NCBI RefSeq assembly: GCF_000376825.1
Contig: NZ_AQXW01000004.1
Coordinates: 2,232,001 to 2,296,000, forward strand
Source of the DNA: Demetria terragena DSM 11295
GTDB taxonomy: Bacteria > Actinomycetota > Actinomycetes > Actinomycetales > Dermatophilaceae
Direction: 5' to 3'
DNA: 64,000 nt
Positions 32,153 to 41,693 of this stretch are shown here, one piece after another. Position 1 is the stretch's first letter. Every line of letters begins with the position of its first letter. A program made the position numbers and the translations under genes. A model generated the notes under the pieces. The model saw nothing but the letters and a program-made list of their open reading frames with translations. It was not told where the DNA came from and did no database searches.

Positions 32153-32226
32153 TGGAGCGGGCGACGAGAATCGAACTCGCGTATTCAGCTTGGGAAGCTG
32201 ATGTTCTACCATTGAACTACGCCCGC
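32153..32226 (-). tRNA. tRNA-Gly (anticodon CCC)
   Basis: A 74-nt gene with encoded CCA. The acceptor GCGGGCG pairs with CGCCCGC, with discriminator T. The anticodon stem TCAGC/GCTGA holds loop TTCCCAA, giving anticodon CCC. The T-arm CGAGTTCGATTCTCG is typical. Confidence 0.93.
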
Positions 32227-32323
32227 GCGTGGCCTGCTGCGGCCAGCGTCAGCGAGTCTAACCGACCTGGTGGCTCGTCTCACATGGGGATATCGGTGAC
32301 TCGCAGTGCGGCACCATGGTCGG

Positions 32324-33247
32324 GTGACAGAGGTTCTCGAGGGATTCGCCACAGTTGGGTTGGTCATCGCTCTGGGCGCATTCCTTGCGCATATTCGCCT
32401 TGTTGACGATCAAGCTCGCGTGGTGTTGGCGCGACTGGCCTTCTTCGTCGCTTCCCCTGCGCTGATGGTGACCACGATCGGTGCATCCGACGTGAGCGAT
32501 GTGTTGTCCGGCAACCTCGTAGCCACGGCGGCCGGCGTCCTCGTTCCCGCAGCGATCTACGCCCTGGTCGCGCGCCTGGTGTGGCGGCGGGAGGTTGGCG
32601 ACACCGTGATCGGCGCGCTCGCCAGTTCGTATGTCAACGCGGGCAATCTTGGAATCCCGGTGGCGGCGTACGCCCTGGGCAACGCGTCCTATGTTGCTCC
32701 CACGCTCTTGCTCCAACTCTTAGTCCTGCAGCCCCTCGCGCTTGCGGTGCTCGATGCTGATCGCGGCGATCGACGGATCTCAGCGAAGGACCTGATCGTG
32801 CGGCCCTTCACGAACCCGCTGACACTAGGAAGCCTTGCGGGTCTGGCTTTGGCTATTACCGGTTGGAAACTCCCGTTCGTGCTCCTGCACCCCGTCGAAC
32901 TGGTGGGCTCTATGGCGGTTCCGGCCATGTTGATCGCGTACGGCATTGCTCTTCGCCTCGGTCCCGGCCTGGGCGGCGGGATTCCCAAGGGTGAACTCGT
33001 GCTCACCACGATGCTGAAGACGGTGGTGCAACCGTTGACCGCCTTTGTCGTGGCGAAATTCGCGCTAGGTCTGGACGGGCACGCGCTCCTGGCAGTCGTG
33101 GTGTGTTCGGCACTCCCCACGGCACAGAACATCTACGTGCATGCTGCCCGATTTGACCGGGCCACGACGCTTGCGCGGGACACGATTCTCCTCACGACAA
33201 CCCTCGCGGTACCCGTGATCGTGGGAATCGCCTACGTGCTGGGCTAG
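32324..33247 (+). CDS. AEC-family (auxin efflux carrier-like) transporter
   Basis: A 307-residue membrane protein with about ten helices in two inverted halves, typical of AEC carriers (bile/arsenite/riboflavin superfamily). The opening [45 protein letters not shown] and the mid-protein [19 protein letters not shown] (the N-x-G-N-x-G-IP motif) identify it. Bacterial members usually export or import organic acids such as malate or malonate; specificity here is unknown. GTG 32324 is chosen because the residues before it are unlike the family. It is followed after 10 bp by dcd, which has its own -10 box. Confidence 0.85.
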   Translation: MTEVLEGFATVGLVIALGAFLAHIRLVDDQARVVLARLAFFVASPALMVTTIGASDVSDVLSGNLVATAAGVLVPAAIYALVARLVWRREVGDTVIGALASSYVNAGNLGIPVAAYALGNASYVAPTLLLQLLVLQPLALAVLDADRGDRRISAKDLIVRPFTNPLTLGSLAGLALAITGWKLPFVLLHPVELVGSMAVPAMLIAYGIALRLGPGLGGGIPKGELVLTTMLKTVVQPLTAFVVAKFALGLDGHALLAVVVCSALPTAQNIYVHAARFDRATTLARDTILLTTTLAVPVIVGIAYVLG

Positions 33248-33250
33248 GTT
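33245..33250 (+). promoter_or_regulatory. Leaderless-type -10 box (TAGGTT) for dcd
   Basis: TAGGTT is followed by seven bases and the GTG at 33258. It overlaps the stop codon of the AEC transporter gene. Confidence 0.5.
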
Positions 33251-33257
33251 TGGCGTC

Positions 33258-33845
33258 GTGCTGCTTTCAGACCGCCACATTCTTGCCCAGGTCAAGGCTG
33301 GCCGGGTGCGCCTGGACCCCTACGACGCCGAGATGGTGCAGCCATCGAGCATCGACATTCGCCTCGACCGGCACTTTCGACTTTTCGACAACCACAAATA
33401 TCCCTACATCGATCCGGCCGAAGAGCAGCCGGAGCTCACCCGCGCCCTGGAGGTCTCGGGAGATGAACCGTTCGTGCTGCATCCTGGCGAGTTCGTGCTG
33501 GGGTCGACCTATGAAGCGGTCACTCTCCCCGACGACATCGCCGCGCGCGTCGAAGGAAAGTCGAGCCTCGGTCGACTCGGGTTGCTGACGCACGCCACGG
33601 CCGGCTTTGTTGACCCTGGGTTCTCCGGCCACGTCACGCTCGAGCTCTCCAACGTGGCGACCCTGCCCATCAAACTGTGGCCCGGAATGAAGATTGGGCA
33701 GTTGTGTTTCTTCCAGCTCACCTCGCCAGCCATGCACCCCTACGGCAGCGACGCCACCGGCTCGCACTATCAGGGCCAGCGGGGCCCTACCGCGAGCCGG
33801 TCGTACGAACGCTTTCAGCGCAGCGACCTCCGCCCCACCGAATAA
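33258..33845 (+). CDS. dcd: dCTP deaminase, probably bifunctional dCTP deaminase/dUTPase
   Basis: A 195-residue enzyme of the dUTPase fold that supplies dUMP for thymidylate synthesis. The start [23 protein letters not shown], the motif [44 protein letters not shown] with the catalytic Glu, and the C-terminal [15 protein letters not shown] closely follow Mycobacterium tuberculosis Dcd. That enzyme is bifunctional, making dUMP directly from dCTP. A GTG start preceded by a TAGGTT box suggests a leaderless message. Bifunctionality is inferred by similarity. Confidence 0.94.
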   Translation: MLLSDRHILAQVKAGRVRLDPYDAEMVQPSSIDIRLDRHFRLFDNHKYPYIDPAEEQPELTRALEVSGDEPFVLHPGEFVLGSTYEAVTLPDDIAARVEGKSSLGRLGLLTHATAGFVDPGFSGHVTLELSNVATLPIKLWPGMKIGQLCFFQLTSPAMHPYGSDATGSHYQGQRGPTASRSYERFQRSDLRPTE

Positions 33846-33876
33846 GGAAATCTCTCGTGGTGTCAGATCCGACGGT

Positions 33877-33882
33877 TAGGTT
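33877..33882 (+). promoter_or_regulatory. Leaderless-type -10 box (TAGGTT) for the betaine-type ABC operon
   Basis: TAGGTT is followed by six bases and ATG 33889; no Shine-Dalgarno sequence is present. Confidence 0.5.
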
Positions 33883-33888
33883 TGCGGC

Positions 33889-35037
33889 ATGATCACGTTC
33901 GAGGAGGTCACCAAGTCCTATCCAGCAGGTAAGGACGCGACCCCAACGATTGCTGTCGACCACTTGAGTCTGCAAGCTCCCACGGGAAAGATCACCGTGT
34001 TGGTGGGCCCATCTGGTTGTGGCAAGACAACCTCCCTGCGCATGGTCAATCGGATGATCGAGCCCACCTCCGGCTCGATCTCCATCGACGGTGAAGACAT
34101 CATGAAGCCCAGCGCGCCCGAACTGCGTCGCCAGATCGGCTACGTCATTCAGCACGCGGGCTTGTTCCCCCACCGCACGGTGGTTGACAACGTCGCCACG
34201 GTGCCGCTGCTCCTGGGCTGGGACAAGAAGAAGGCGCGCGACCGCGCCCGTGAAGTGCTGGAACTCGTGGGACTGCCCGGTGGCTTCGCAGAGCGCTATC
34301 CGGCGCAGTTGTCCGGTGGCCAACAGCAGCGAGTCGGCGTTGCCCGGGCGCTGGCGGCAGACCCACCCGTGATGCTGATGGACGAACCGTTCAGCGCAAT
34401 CGACCCTGTCGTGCGCGAACAACTCCAGGACGAGTTCCTGCGGCTGCAGGACGAACTCGACAAGACGATCATCTTTGTCACCCACGACATCGACGAGGCG
34501 ATGAAGCTCGGTGACCAGATCGCCGTGTTGCGCGTCGGGGGAGTGCTGGCCCAGATGGCCTCTCCGGACTACTTGCTGGCGCATCCGATCGATGATTTCG
34601 TGGCGGACTTCGTCGGCCGAGACCGCGGTTATCGCTCGCTGTCCTTCCAGGACGCGCCCGACTTGCCCCTGCACGCTGAGCCGACGGTGCCGTTGGGCGC
34701 GACACCCGATGAAGTACGCACGGCCGCCTCCGGTGATGCCTGGGCGCTCGTGGTCGATAACGGTCGCCCGCAGGGCTGGGTGGAGCCCGCTCGCGTCGAG
34801 GCGCCGATAGAGCCAGCGATGCTGCACCGTGGAGGCACCGTCGCGCGGGCCCGCGGACCACTTCGAGCCATGCTCGACGCAGCGCTGTCCTCGCCAAGTC
34901 GCCGTGGCGTAGTCGTCGATCAAGACGGCGCGCTCCTGGGCACCGTCCGGGCGCACGAAGTGCTGGCGGAGATCGAAAACACCGATCGCCCGGAAGTCGA
35001 CCCAGATGACATCGCCCCGACAGGTGACGCGGTGTGA
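33889..35037 (+). CDS. opuCA: Glycine-betaine/choline ABC transporter ATPase (OpuCA/ProV type)
   Basis: A 382-residue ATPase of an osmoprotectant importer. Walker A is GPSGCGKTTS, the Q-loop YVIQHAGLFPHRTV, the signature LSGGQQQRVGVARAL, Walker B VMLMDEPFSAIDP, and the H-loop VTHDIDEAMKLGDQI. Residues ~265-365 resemble a degenerate CBS pair (DAWALVVDNGRPQGWVEP, then SPSRRGVVVDQDGALLGTVRAHEVL), the module that senses ionic strength in OpuA/OpuC. It heads a four-gene operon in which each junction overlaps by about four bases. The -10 box six bases upstream suggests a leaderless mRNA. Confidence 0.9.
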   Translation: MITFEEVTKSYPAGKDATPTIAVDHLSLQAPTGKITVLVGPSGCGKTTSLRMVNRMIEPTSGSISIDGEDIMKPSAPELRRQIGYVIQHAGLFPHRTVVDNVATVPLLLGWDKKKARDRAREVLELVGLPGGFAERYPAQLSGGQQQRVGVARALAADPPVMLMDEPFSAIDPVVREQLQDEFLRLQDELDKTIIFVTHDIDEAMKLGDQIAVLRVGGVLAQMASPDYLLAHPIDDFVADFVGRDRGYRSLSFQDAPDLPLHAEPTVPLGATPDEVRTAASGDAWALVVDNGRPQGWVEPARVEAPIEPAMLHRGGTVARARGPLRAMLDAALSSPSRRGVVVDQDGALLGTVRAHEVLAEIENTDRPEVDPDDIAPTGDAV

Positions 35038-35693
35038 CCACCCTGGACACCGGCTACGTGGCGGACAACGCGGGGGATATCGCCTACCGCATGTTCCTCC
35101 ACGCAGAAATGGCCGGCATCCCACTCATTCTCGGCTTGGCCATCGCCTTGCCGCTCGGGTGGCTGGCGCGTCGCAACCGGGTCACCCGATTGGTCTTGCT
35201 CACCGGGTCCGGGTTGCTCTATACGATTCCCTCCCTTGCGCTCTTCGTGGTCATGCCGCTGATCTTGGGCACGCCGATTCTCGCCGGGTGGAATGTCGTC
35301 GCGGCCATGACGCTCTACACCCTGGCGTTGCTAGTCCGCACCGTCGTGGACGGCCTTGATGCTGTCCCAGATGACGTACGCCAGGCTGCCGTCGCCATGG
35401 GATACCCGCCGCTCAAGCGGTTTGTCTCCGTCGAACTCCCGCTGGCCGTGCCGGTGATTGCGGCGGGACTGCGGGTCGCGGCGGTCAGCAATGTCAGCAT
35501 CGTCAGCGTCGCTGCGCTGCTGGGCATCCCGCAACTCGGGATCTATCTCACCAACGGCTACAACCGCACCTACTGGACTGAGATCTGGGTGGGCATCGTG
35601 GCCATCCTGCTGCTCGCGCTGGTCTTCGACCTCGTCATCCAGGCGGTCAGCCGCTCCCTGACACGGTGGCAACGAGTGGGGGCGGCGACGTGA
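35034..35693 (+). CDS. opuCB: Glycine-betaine/choline-type ABC permease (OpuCB type)
   Basis: A 219-residue permease with about five to six helices. GIPLILGLAIALPLGWLARR and TGSGLLYTIPSLALFVVMPLILG are the family's opening. The EAA loop is DDVRQAAVAMGYPPLKRFVSVELPLAVPVIAAGLR. The GTG start overlaps the ATPase stop (GTGA). It pairs with the next gene product to form the membrane channel. The two permeases differ in length, as usual for OpuCB/OpuCD. Confidence 0.9.
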   Translation: MTTLDTGYVADNAGDIAYRMFLHAEMAGIPLILGLAIALPLGWLARRNRVTRLVLLTGSGLLYTIPSLALFVVMPLILGTPILAGWNVVAAMTLYTLALLVRTVVDGLDAVPDDVRQAAVAMGYPPLKRFVSVELPLAVPVIAAGLRVAAVSNVSIVSVAALLGIPQLGIYLTNGYNRTYWTEIWVGIVAILLLALVFDLVIQAVSRSLTRWQRVGAAT

Positions 35694-36469
35694 TCCTGAC
35701 AGATGTGTGGACCTGGCTCACCAATGGCGAGAACTGGGAGGGCGAAGGCGGTATCGCCAACCGACTCCTTGAGCACCTCACCTACACCGGGCTGACGATG
35801 GTTTTCGCGGTCGCCATCGCGATCCCGCTCGGAACCTGGATCGCGCATTCCGGCCGCGGTGCCTGGATGATCACGGTCGCTAACTCCGCCCGCGCGATTC
35901 CGAGCCTGGGGCTGTTGCTGGTCCTGGTGATGTGGTTGCAGCCGAAGTTCCAGGGCGAGACCAACCTGGGCTTCTTGCTGCCCTCGGTGGTGGCGCTGGT
36001 TGTTCTAGCCCTGCCGCCGCTCCTGGCAGGCGCATATTCCGGAGTCAGTGAGGTCAATCCAGCCGCCCGGGACGCTGCCACCGGCATGGGCATGACCGGT
36101 CGAGAAGTGTTCTTCAAGGTCGAACTTCCCTGCGCGCTTCCGCTGATCTCCTCGGGGATCCGAAGCGCCACCCTTCAGGTCGTCGCGACCGCCACGATCG
36201 CGGCTTTCACCGGTCTCGGTGGCCTGGGGCGATACGTCATCGACGGCCGTCAGACCAGTCAGCCCGACATGATGATCGGCGGCGCCATTCTTGTGGCACT
36301 GCTCGCGCTCAGCCTCGAACTCATCTTGGCGACCATCCAACGGTTCGTGGTCTCGCCGGGGCTTGGCGGGCGCGCCCGACGCGGGCCGCGCACGTCGGAC
36401 GCCGCCGATGTGGACTCCTCTCACCCGACTCCGCCAGCCGCCGCGACGAGAGAACAGGCCTCCGTATGA
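35690..36469 (+). CDS. opuCD: Glycine-betaine/choline-type ABC permease (OpuCD type)
   Basis: A 259-residue second permease. ANRLLEHLTYTGLTMVFAVAIAIPLGTWIAHSG opens the membrane part, NSARAIPSLGLLLVLVMWLQP follows, and the EAA loop is NPAARDAATGMGMTGREVFFKVELPCALPLISSGIR. GTG 35690 is preferred because it overlaps the previous stop (GTGA) and has a G-rich site; upstream in-frame codons would overlap opuCB further. A charged cytoplasmic tail (RARRGPRTSDAADVDSSHP) precedes the overlap with the binding-protein gene. Confidence 0.88.
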   Translation: MILTDVWTWLTNGENWEGEGGIANRLLEHLTYTGLTMVFAVAIAIPLGTWIAHSGRGAWMITVANSARAIPSLGLLLVLVMWLQPKFQGETNLGFLLPSVVALVVLALPPLLAGAYSGVSEVNPAARDAATGMGMTGREVFFKVELPCALPLISSGIRSATLQVVATATIAAFTGLGGLGRYVIDGRQTSQPDMMIGGAILVALLALSLELILATIQRFVVSPGLGGRARRGPRTSDAADVDSSHPTPPAAATREQASV

Positions 36470-37404
36470 CCTCCCGACCTAGCCGACGTGTCGCTCTGAC
36501 GGCAGCTGGACTGATCACCCTCCTGACCGGGTGTGGCCTTTCTGGAGAATCCCTCGACTCCGGGGGAGGTGGGGCGCAGGCGTGTTCGACCGAGGCGCCT
36601 CAGAGTGGGCCGATCAAAGTTGGCTCGGCCGACTTCCCCGAGTCCGGGTTGATCGCTGAGATCTATGCCGGCGCGCTGAAGGCTAAGGGCATCGATGCGA
36701 CCACCACGGATCCCATCGGCGCGCGGGAGGCATACCTCCAGGCGTTGCAGGACGGCTCGGTGCAGGTCGTCCCGGAATACACCAACTCGCTGCTCAACTA
36801 TCTCGACCCGAAGGCCAAGGTCAAGGGAGCCGAGGAGATCCATGCGGCGCTGCAGACGACCGTGCCATGTAGCCAACTCGTCCTGCAGAAGTCCGCCGCC
36901 GAGGACTCCAACGCGCTGGTCGTGAGCCAACCGACCGCGAAAAAGTGGAACCTCAAGACCGTCTCCGACCTGGCCAAGCGCGCCAATGAGGTGAGCATCG
37001 CGGCCTCGCCGGAGTTCCGCACTCGCCAGCAGGGTCTGGTCGGGTTGAAATCCGTCTACAACCTGGAGCCCAAGAGTTTCCGAGCCATCGGCAACGCCGC
37101 CACGCTCGCCGCCTCGCTCAAGAATGGCCAGGTGACGGCAGCCAACATCTACTCCACCGACCCGTCGATCACCACCAACAAATTCGTGGTCCTCAAGGAC
37201 GATAAGCAACTGTTTGGGTCCGACAACGTCGTGCCCCTCGTCGCCCGCTCGTCGGCCACGCCCCAGGTACAGACCACCCTCAACGCGGTCTCGGCCAAGC
37301 TGACGACTCCTGAGCTCGCACGCATGCTCAAGGAAGTGGTGGTCGACAAGAAGAGTCCGGCGAAGGTTGCCGAGGCGTGGCTTTCGAAGAATGCGTTGAG
37401 TTAA
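36466..37404 (+). CDS. opuCC: Glycine-betaine/choline-type binding lipoprotein (OpuCC type)
   Basis: A 312-residue lipoprotein. The signal MTSRPSRRVALTAAGLITLLTGC ends in lipobox LLTGC with Cys23. The mature domain begins IKVGSADFPESGLIAEIYAGALKAKGI, the OpuAC signature, and has VQVVPEYTNSLLNYLDPKAK, a segment conserved in quaternary-amine binders. It completes the importer; the ligand (betaine, choline, carnitine or ergothioneine-like) is not determined. The start overlaps the permease stop (ATGA). No strong terminator follows before the TetR operator 6 bp downstream. Confidence 0.9.
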   Translation: MTSRPSRRVALTAAGLITLLTGCGLSGESLDSGGGGAQACSTEAPQSGPIKVGSADFPESGLIAEIYAGALKAKGIDATTTDPIGAREAYLQALQDGSVQVVPEYTNSLLNYLDPKAKVKGAEEIHAALQTTVPCSQLVLQKSAAEDSNALVVSQPTAKKWNLKTVSDLAKRANEVSIAASPEFRTRQQGLVGLKSVYNLEPKSFRAIGNAATLAASLKNGQVTAANIYSTDPSITTNKFVVLKDDKQLFGSDNVVPLVARSSATPQVQTTLNAVSAKLTTPELARMLKEVVVDKKSPAKVAEAWLSKNALS

Positions 37405-37409
37405 TTTGA

Positions 37410-37427
37410 TGAGTGAGCGCTCACTCA
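37410..37427. promoter_or_regulatory. 18-bp perfect palindrome, TetR-type operator
   Basis: TGAGTGAGCGCTCACTCA is a perfect palindrome ending 14 bp before the TetR gene. A -10-like TAGGCT (37430-37435) follows it directly and lies six bases before ATG 37442. A repressor on the palindrome would therefore block the promoter of the regulator and the downstream ABC exporter genes. Confidence 0.8.
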
Positions 37428-37441
37428 CTTAGGCTGGAGGG

Positions 37442-38047
37442 ATGCCTCCAGCGTCGACACCTTCACGTGCCCCTGCGCTTGCCCCGGGAGAGCGGCGTCA
37501 GGCTCTGATCGAGGCGACGTTGCGCGCGATCTTGGAATTACGAACCTCGCCGTCTACCCGTCAGATCGCCGCCGCAGCTGGGGTCGCGGAGGGCACGATC
37601 TTCCGAGTGTTCGACACCAAGGAAGAGTTGATCGACGCGGCGATCGCGCAGGCCTTCGACCCCGAGCCGTTCGCGGAGCAAGTAGCCGCGATCGACCCGG
37701 ACCTCACGCTTCGACCAAGACTCGAAGCATTGGTGGCGGCGGTCCAGGACCGGTTTCGCGAGGTCTTTGACGTCATGGCTGCGCTGGGGTTGACCTCACC
37801 GCCAGATGAACATCCGAACGCCTCCCAGACGCAGGTTCGTGACATCACGCAACGTCTCACGGACGTGATCCGGCCCGACGCTGAGGCGCTGCGAGTCACG
37901 CCCGAGGAAGTTCTGAAGTATGCCCGGCTCCTCACGTTCTCCGGGAGTCACCCAGAGTTGACGGACGAAAACCCTTTGACGCCAGCAGAAATCACGAGTG
38001 TGCTGCTCGATGGCCTATTGATTGAACCAGGAGTCACCGGATGCTGA
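37442..38047 (+). CDS. TetR-family repressor of the adjacent ABC exporter
   Basis: A 201-residue regulator. Residues ~18-65 form the TetR helix-turn-helix (RRQALIEATLRAILEL, then STRQIAAAAGVAEGTIFRVFDTKEELIDAAI); the rest is an all-helical ligand domain. It sits behind an 18-bp palindrome and its stop overlaps the first exporter gene by seven bases. It therefore most likely represses itself and the exporter, with an exported compound as inducer. The ATG has both a GGAGGG site and a leaderless-type -10 box, so the mode of initiation is uncertain. Confidence 0.9.
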   Translation: MPPASTPSRAPALAPGERRQALIEATLRAILELRTSPSTRQIAAAAGVAEGTIFRVFDTKEELIDAAIAQAFDPEPFAEQVAAIDPDLTLRPRLEALVAAVQDRFREVFDVMAALGLTSPPDEHPNASQTQVRDITQRLTDVIRPDAEALRVTPEEVLKYARLLTFSGSHPELTDENPLTPAEITSVLLDGLLIEPGVTGC

Positions 38048-39774
38048 TCAGATTGATCCGCGAGTTCCTTCGGGCATACTCCTCGTGGTTGTGGTTGCTC
38101 GTGGGGCTCCAATTGATCAGCGTGATCACCAACCTCTACCTGCCCAGCCTCAACGCTGACCTGATCGACAACGGACTGGCAAAGGCCGACGTCGACCACA
38201 TCTGGAAGGTCGGCGGCGTGATGCTGCTGGTCAGCTTGGTGCAGATCGTGGCGGCGTCGGCCGCTGCCTTTACCGGCGCGCGTACGGCGATGGGCTTTGG
38301 TCGGGATGTCCGAGGCGCGATCTTCGCTCGCGTCGGGCGATTCTCCTCACGGGAGTTCAACCAGATTGGAACCCCGTCGCTCATCACCCGCGGCACCAAT
38401 GACGTGCAGCAGGTCCAGATGCTCGTGCTCATGAGCTGCACGCTCATGATCATGGCTCCGATCATGATGATCGGTGGAGTGATCATGGCGCTGCGTGAGG
38501 ACGTGGGGTTGTCCTGGCTCATGGTTGTTGCCGTGCCACTGCTTGCCGTCTCCATCGGTTTGGTCATCCGCAAGATGGTGCCGTGGTCGCGTCGCCAGCA
38601 GACTCGTCTCGACGCGGTGAACCGCGTGCTGCGCGAGCAGTTGATGGGCCTGCGGGTCGTACGCGCCTTTGTAAGGGAACCTCAAGAGCAGCAACGGTTT
38701 GCGGGCGCTAACGACGACCTCACCGAGGCAGCAATCCGGATGGGGCGACTGATGGGTGCCATGTTCCCCATCGTGATGATCGTGATGAACGTCTCCACGG
38801 TTGCCGTGGTCTGGTTCGGTGGACACCGGGTGGCCGCGGGCGACATGGAGATTGGGGCGCTCACCGCCTACATGACCTACCTCATCCAAATTCTGATGGC
38901 GGTCATGATGGCGACCTTCATGTTCATGATGGTGCCGCGTGCCTCGGTGGCTGCTGAACGCATTAGAGAGGTTCTTGATACAGAGCCGTCCGTACGTCCT
39001 GCGGATGAACCCGCAGGGTTGGAGACGATCACCGGGGTCCTCGATCTGGTGGATGCGGGAATGAGATATCCCGGAGCCGAATCTCCCGTGCTGCGGAACG
39101 TCAATCTGCACGCCGAGCCCGGCCAGATGGTGGCCGTGATCGGGTCGACCGGAGCGGGCAAGACGACCTTGCTGTCGCTGGTGGCGCGTCTTTTTGATGC
39201 GACCGAAGGGCAGGTCCTGGTGGACGGTGTCGACGTGCGCGAGGTGCGACCCGACGTGCTGTGGGGACACATCGGGATCGTCCCCCAGAAGCCCTACCTC
39301 TTCTCGGGAACGGTGGCCAGCAATCTGCGGTACGGCCGCCCGGACGCCACGGACGAGGAACTGTGGGAGGCGCTGGAGGTTGCCCAGGCGCGTGAATTCG
39401 TCTCGGCTATGGACGGCGGCCTGGAGGCGCCGATCAGTCAGGGCGGGACGAATGTGAGTGGTGGTCAGCGTCAGCGTCTCTGCATTGCCCGGGCGATTGT
39501 CGCGCGCCCGAAGATTTATCTGCTGGATGACTCCTTCTCGGCGCTCGACATGGCGACCGATGTCCGCCTTCGCGCGGCGCTGAAGCCCATCACGCGGGAC
39601 GCCACGGTGGTGGTTGTCGGTCAGCGAGCGTCGAGTATCAGGGACGCCGACCAAATCTTGGTGCTCGACGACGGCTTGGTCGTGGGCTCCGGGACCCACC
39701 AGGAGTTGCTGGAGACCTGCCAGACCTACCAAGAGATTGTCGCCTCACAGAGTGGAACGGGGGTGTCGGCATGA
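38041..39774 (+). CDS. Heterodimeric ABC exporter, subunit with degenerate ATP site
   Basis: A 577-residue fused exporter with six membrane helices (residues ~1-310) and an ATPase domain. Walker A is GSTGAGKTT, the signature VSGGQRQR, and Walker B reads IYLLDDSFSALD, with Asp in place of the catalytic Glu. The H-loop is VVVGQRASSI, with Gln for His. These replacements mark the non-consensus subunit of heterodimers such as TM287/288 and BmrC/D. The partner is the next gene, overlapping by four bases. It probably exports drugs or lipids, controlled by the TetR gene upstream. Confidence 0.9.
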   Translation: MLIRLIREFLRAYSSWLWLLVGLQLISVITNLYLPSLNADLIDNGLAKADVDHIWKVGGVMLLVSLVQIVAASAAAFTGARTAMGFGRDVRGAIFARVGRFSSREFNQIGTPSLITRGTNDVQQVQMLVLMSCTLMIMAPIMMIGGVIMALREDVGLSWLMVVAVPLLAVSIGLVIRKMVPWSRRQQTRLDAVNRVLREQLMGLRVVRAFVREPQEQQRFAGANDDLTEAAIRMGRLMGAMFPIVMIVMNVSTVAVVWFGGHRVAAGDMEIGALTAYMTYLIQILMAVMMATFMFMMVPRASVAAERIREVLDTEPSVRPADEPAGLETITGVLDLVDAGMRYPGAESPVLRNVNLHAEPGQMVAVIGSTGAGKTTLLSLVARLFDATEGQVLVDGVDVREVRPDVLWGHIGIVPQKPYLFSGTVASNLRYGRPDATDEELWEALEVAQAREFVSAMDGGLEAPISQGGTNVSGGQRQRLCIARAIVARPKIYLLDDSFSALDMATDVRLRAALKPITRDATVVVVGQRASSIRDADQILVLDDGLVVGSGTHQELLETCQTYQEIVASQSGTGVSA

Positions 39775-41681
39775 GTGCTCCTCCCGTAGAGAAGTCCGCG
39801 CAGTTCCTGCCGTCAGCGAAGCGGTTGCTGTCCTTGATGCGACCGCAGCGAGCTCGACTGATTCTGGTTTTGATCTTGAGCGTGATGTCGGTCGTGCTCA
39901 ACGTGCTCGCGCCAAAGATCCTTGGCGACGCGATCGACGCGGTGTTCTCCGGGTCGGTCTCCCAGGCGCTTCCCGCGGGTCAAACCAAGGATTCCGCCAT
40001 CGACGGTCTCCGGGCGAGTGGGGACATAAAGCTTGCCGACATGGTGTCGCAGATGGACCTCGTCCCCGGGGAAGGCGTCGACTTTGGGGTTGTCGGGCGT
40101 CTACTCCTGATGGTGCTGGGGCTATACCTCATCGCTGCGCTCGCACAGTTCATCCAGGCGTGGATCTTGAACGCCGCAGTCCAGGCCACCATCCGCAAAC
40201 TGCGATCCGATATCGAAGCCAAGATTCATCGAGTTCCGTTGTCATACCTCGATGGTCGGCCTCGTGGTGAGTTGCTCTCGCGCGTCACGAACGACGTCGA
40301 CAACATTGCGCAGTCCCTGACCCAGACGTTGAGCCAACTGTTGGTGTCCTTGCTGACGGTCATCGGTGTGCTGGTGATGATGCTGACCATCTCACCGATG
40401 CTCACCGTCGTGGTCCTGGTCTCGATCCCGGTCGCCCTGTTGATTACCCAGCAGGTCATGAAGCGCAGCCAGAAGCTCTTTGTGCAGCAATGGACGAGTA
40501 CCGGTGCCCTCAACGCGCAGATCGAGGAGTCCTTTACCGGGCATGAGTTAGTGACCGTGTTCGGACGTGGCAAGGAGGTTCGCGAACGCTTCGACGAGAC
40601 CAACGCTGAGCTCATGCAGGTGAGTTACAAGGCGCAGTTCATCTCTGGCTTGATGATGCCGATCATGATGTTCGTCGGGAACTTGCTCTACGTCGTCGTG
40701 GCCGTCGTAGGCGCTGTTCGAGTGGTCAACGGTCAGATGACCTTGGGTGGGGTGACTGCCTTCGTGCAGTACTCCCGCCAGTTCACTCAGCCGTTGTCCC
40801 AGGTCGCGTCGATGACCAACCTCTTGCAGTCCGGAGTTGCCTCTGCTGAAAGGGTTTTCGAGGTTCTGGATGCGCCCGAGCAGGAGCCGGAGAAGCAGGA
40901 TTCCTTGTCCTCACCGACACGCGGCCGGGTGGCCTTCGAGGACGTCGCCTTCGGGTACGGCGAGACGCCGCTCATCAATGGCCTCGACCTCGTCGCCGAG
41001 CCAGGCCAGACGGTTGCGATCGTGGGGCCTACCGGTGCTGGAAAGACCACCCTGGTCAACCTCTTGATGCGCTTCTATGAACTCGACCGCGGTCGAATCA
41101 CGTTGGATGGAGTCGATATTGCGGCTGTTCCGCGTCACGAACTGCGCTCGCGTATCGGCATGGTGCTTCAGGATGCGTGGCTGTTCGAGGGCACGATCCG
41201 CGAGAACATCGCGTACGGCAACCCGGACGCGACCCCGGAGCAGATTCAGCAGGCCGCCGAGGCGACCTTTGTCGACCGATTCGTCCACAGCCTTCCTGAG
41301 GGCTATGACACGGTGGTTGACGAGGAGGCGAGCAACCTCAGTTCGGGCGAACGTCAACTGGTGACGATCGCGCGGGCCTTCGTGGCCGACCCGGCGATGT
41401 TGGTTTTGGACGAGGCCACCTCGTCGGTCGACACCCGGACCGAGTTGCTCCTGCAGGAGGCTATGGCCGCACTCCGATCGGATCGGACGAGTTTCGTCAT
41501 CGCGCACCGACTCTCGACCATTCGGGACGCCAATCTGATCCTGGTGATGGAAGACGGCGGGATTGTCGAACAGGGCACCCATGATGAGCTCATCCGTGCC
41601 GAAGGAGCGTACTACCGGCTCTATCAGGCACAGTTCCTCGGCGCGGCGGTTGAACTGGATGAGGAAACCGCCGCGCATTAG
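39771..41681 (+). CDS. Heterodimeric ABC exporter, subunit with intact ATP site
   Basis: A 636-residue partner. The membrane domain covers ~25-370 and includes an unusually long first extracellular loop (residues ~60-110: SGSVSQALPAGQTKDSAIDG and on). The ATPase domain has Walker A GPTGAGKTTL, Walker B MLVLDEATSSVD with the catalytic Glu, and H-loop FVIAHRLSTI. Its signature is the weak LSSGERQL. With the previous subunit this yields one consensus site (Walker motifs here, VSGGQ from the partner) and one degenerate site, exactly the TM287/288 arrangement. Confidence 0.91.
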   Translation: MSAPPVEKSAQFLPSAKRLLSLMRPQRARLILVLILSVMSVVLNVLAPKILGDAIDAVFSGSVSQALPAGQTKDSAIDGLRASGDIKLADMVSQMDLVPGEGVDFGVVGRLLLMVLGLYLIAALAQFIQAWILNAAVQATIRKLRSDIEAKIHRVPLSYLDGRPRGELLSRVTNDVDNIAQSLTQTLSQLLVSLLTVIGVLVMMLTISPMLTVVVLVSIPVALLITQQVMKRSQKLFVQQWTSTGALNAQIEESFTGHELVTVFGRGKEVRERFDETNAELMQVSYKAQFISGLMMPIMMFVGNLLYVVVAVVGAVRVVNGQMTLGGVTAFVQYSRQFTQPLSQVASMTNLLQSGVASAERVFEVLDAPEQEPEKQDSLSSPTRGRVAFEDVAFGYGETPLINGLDLVAEPGQTVAIVGPTGAGKTTLVNLLMRFYELDRGRITLDGVDIAAVPRHELRSRIGMVLQDAWLFEGTIRENIAYGNPDATPEQIQQAAEATFVDRFVHSLPEGYDTVVDEEASNLSSGERQLVTIARAFVADPAMLVLDEATSSVDTRTELLLQEAMAALRSDRTSFVIAHRLSTIRDANLILVMEDGGIVEQGTHDELIRAEGAYYRLYQAQFLGAAVELDEETAAH

Positions 41682-41693
41682 TCCTCAACTAAC

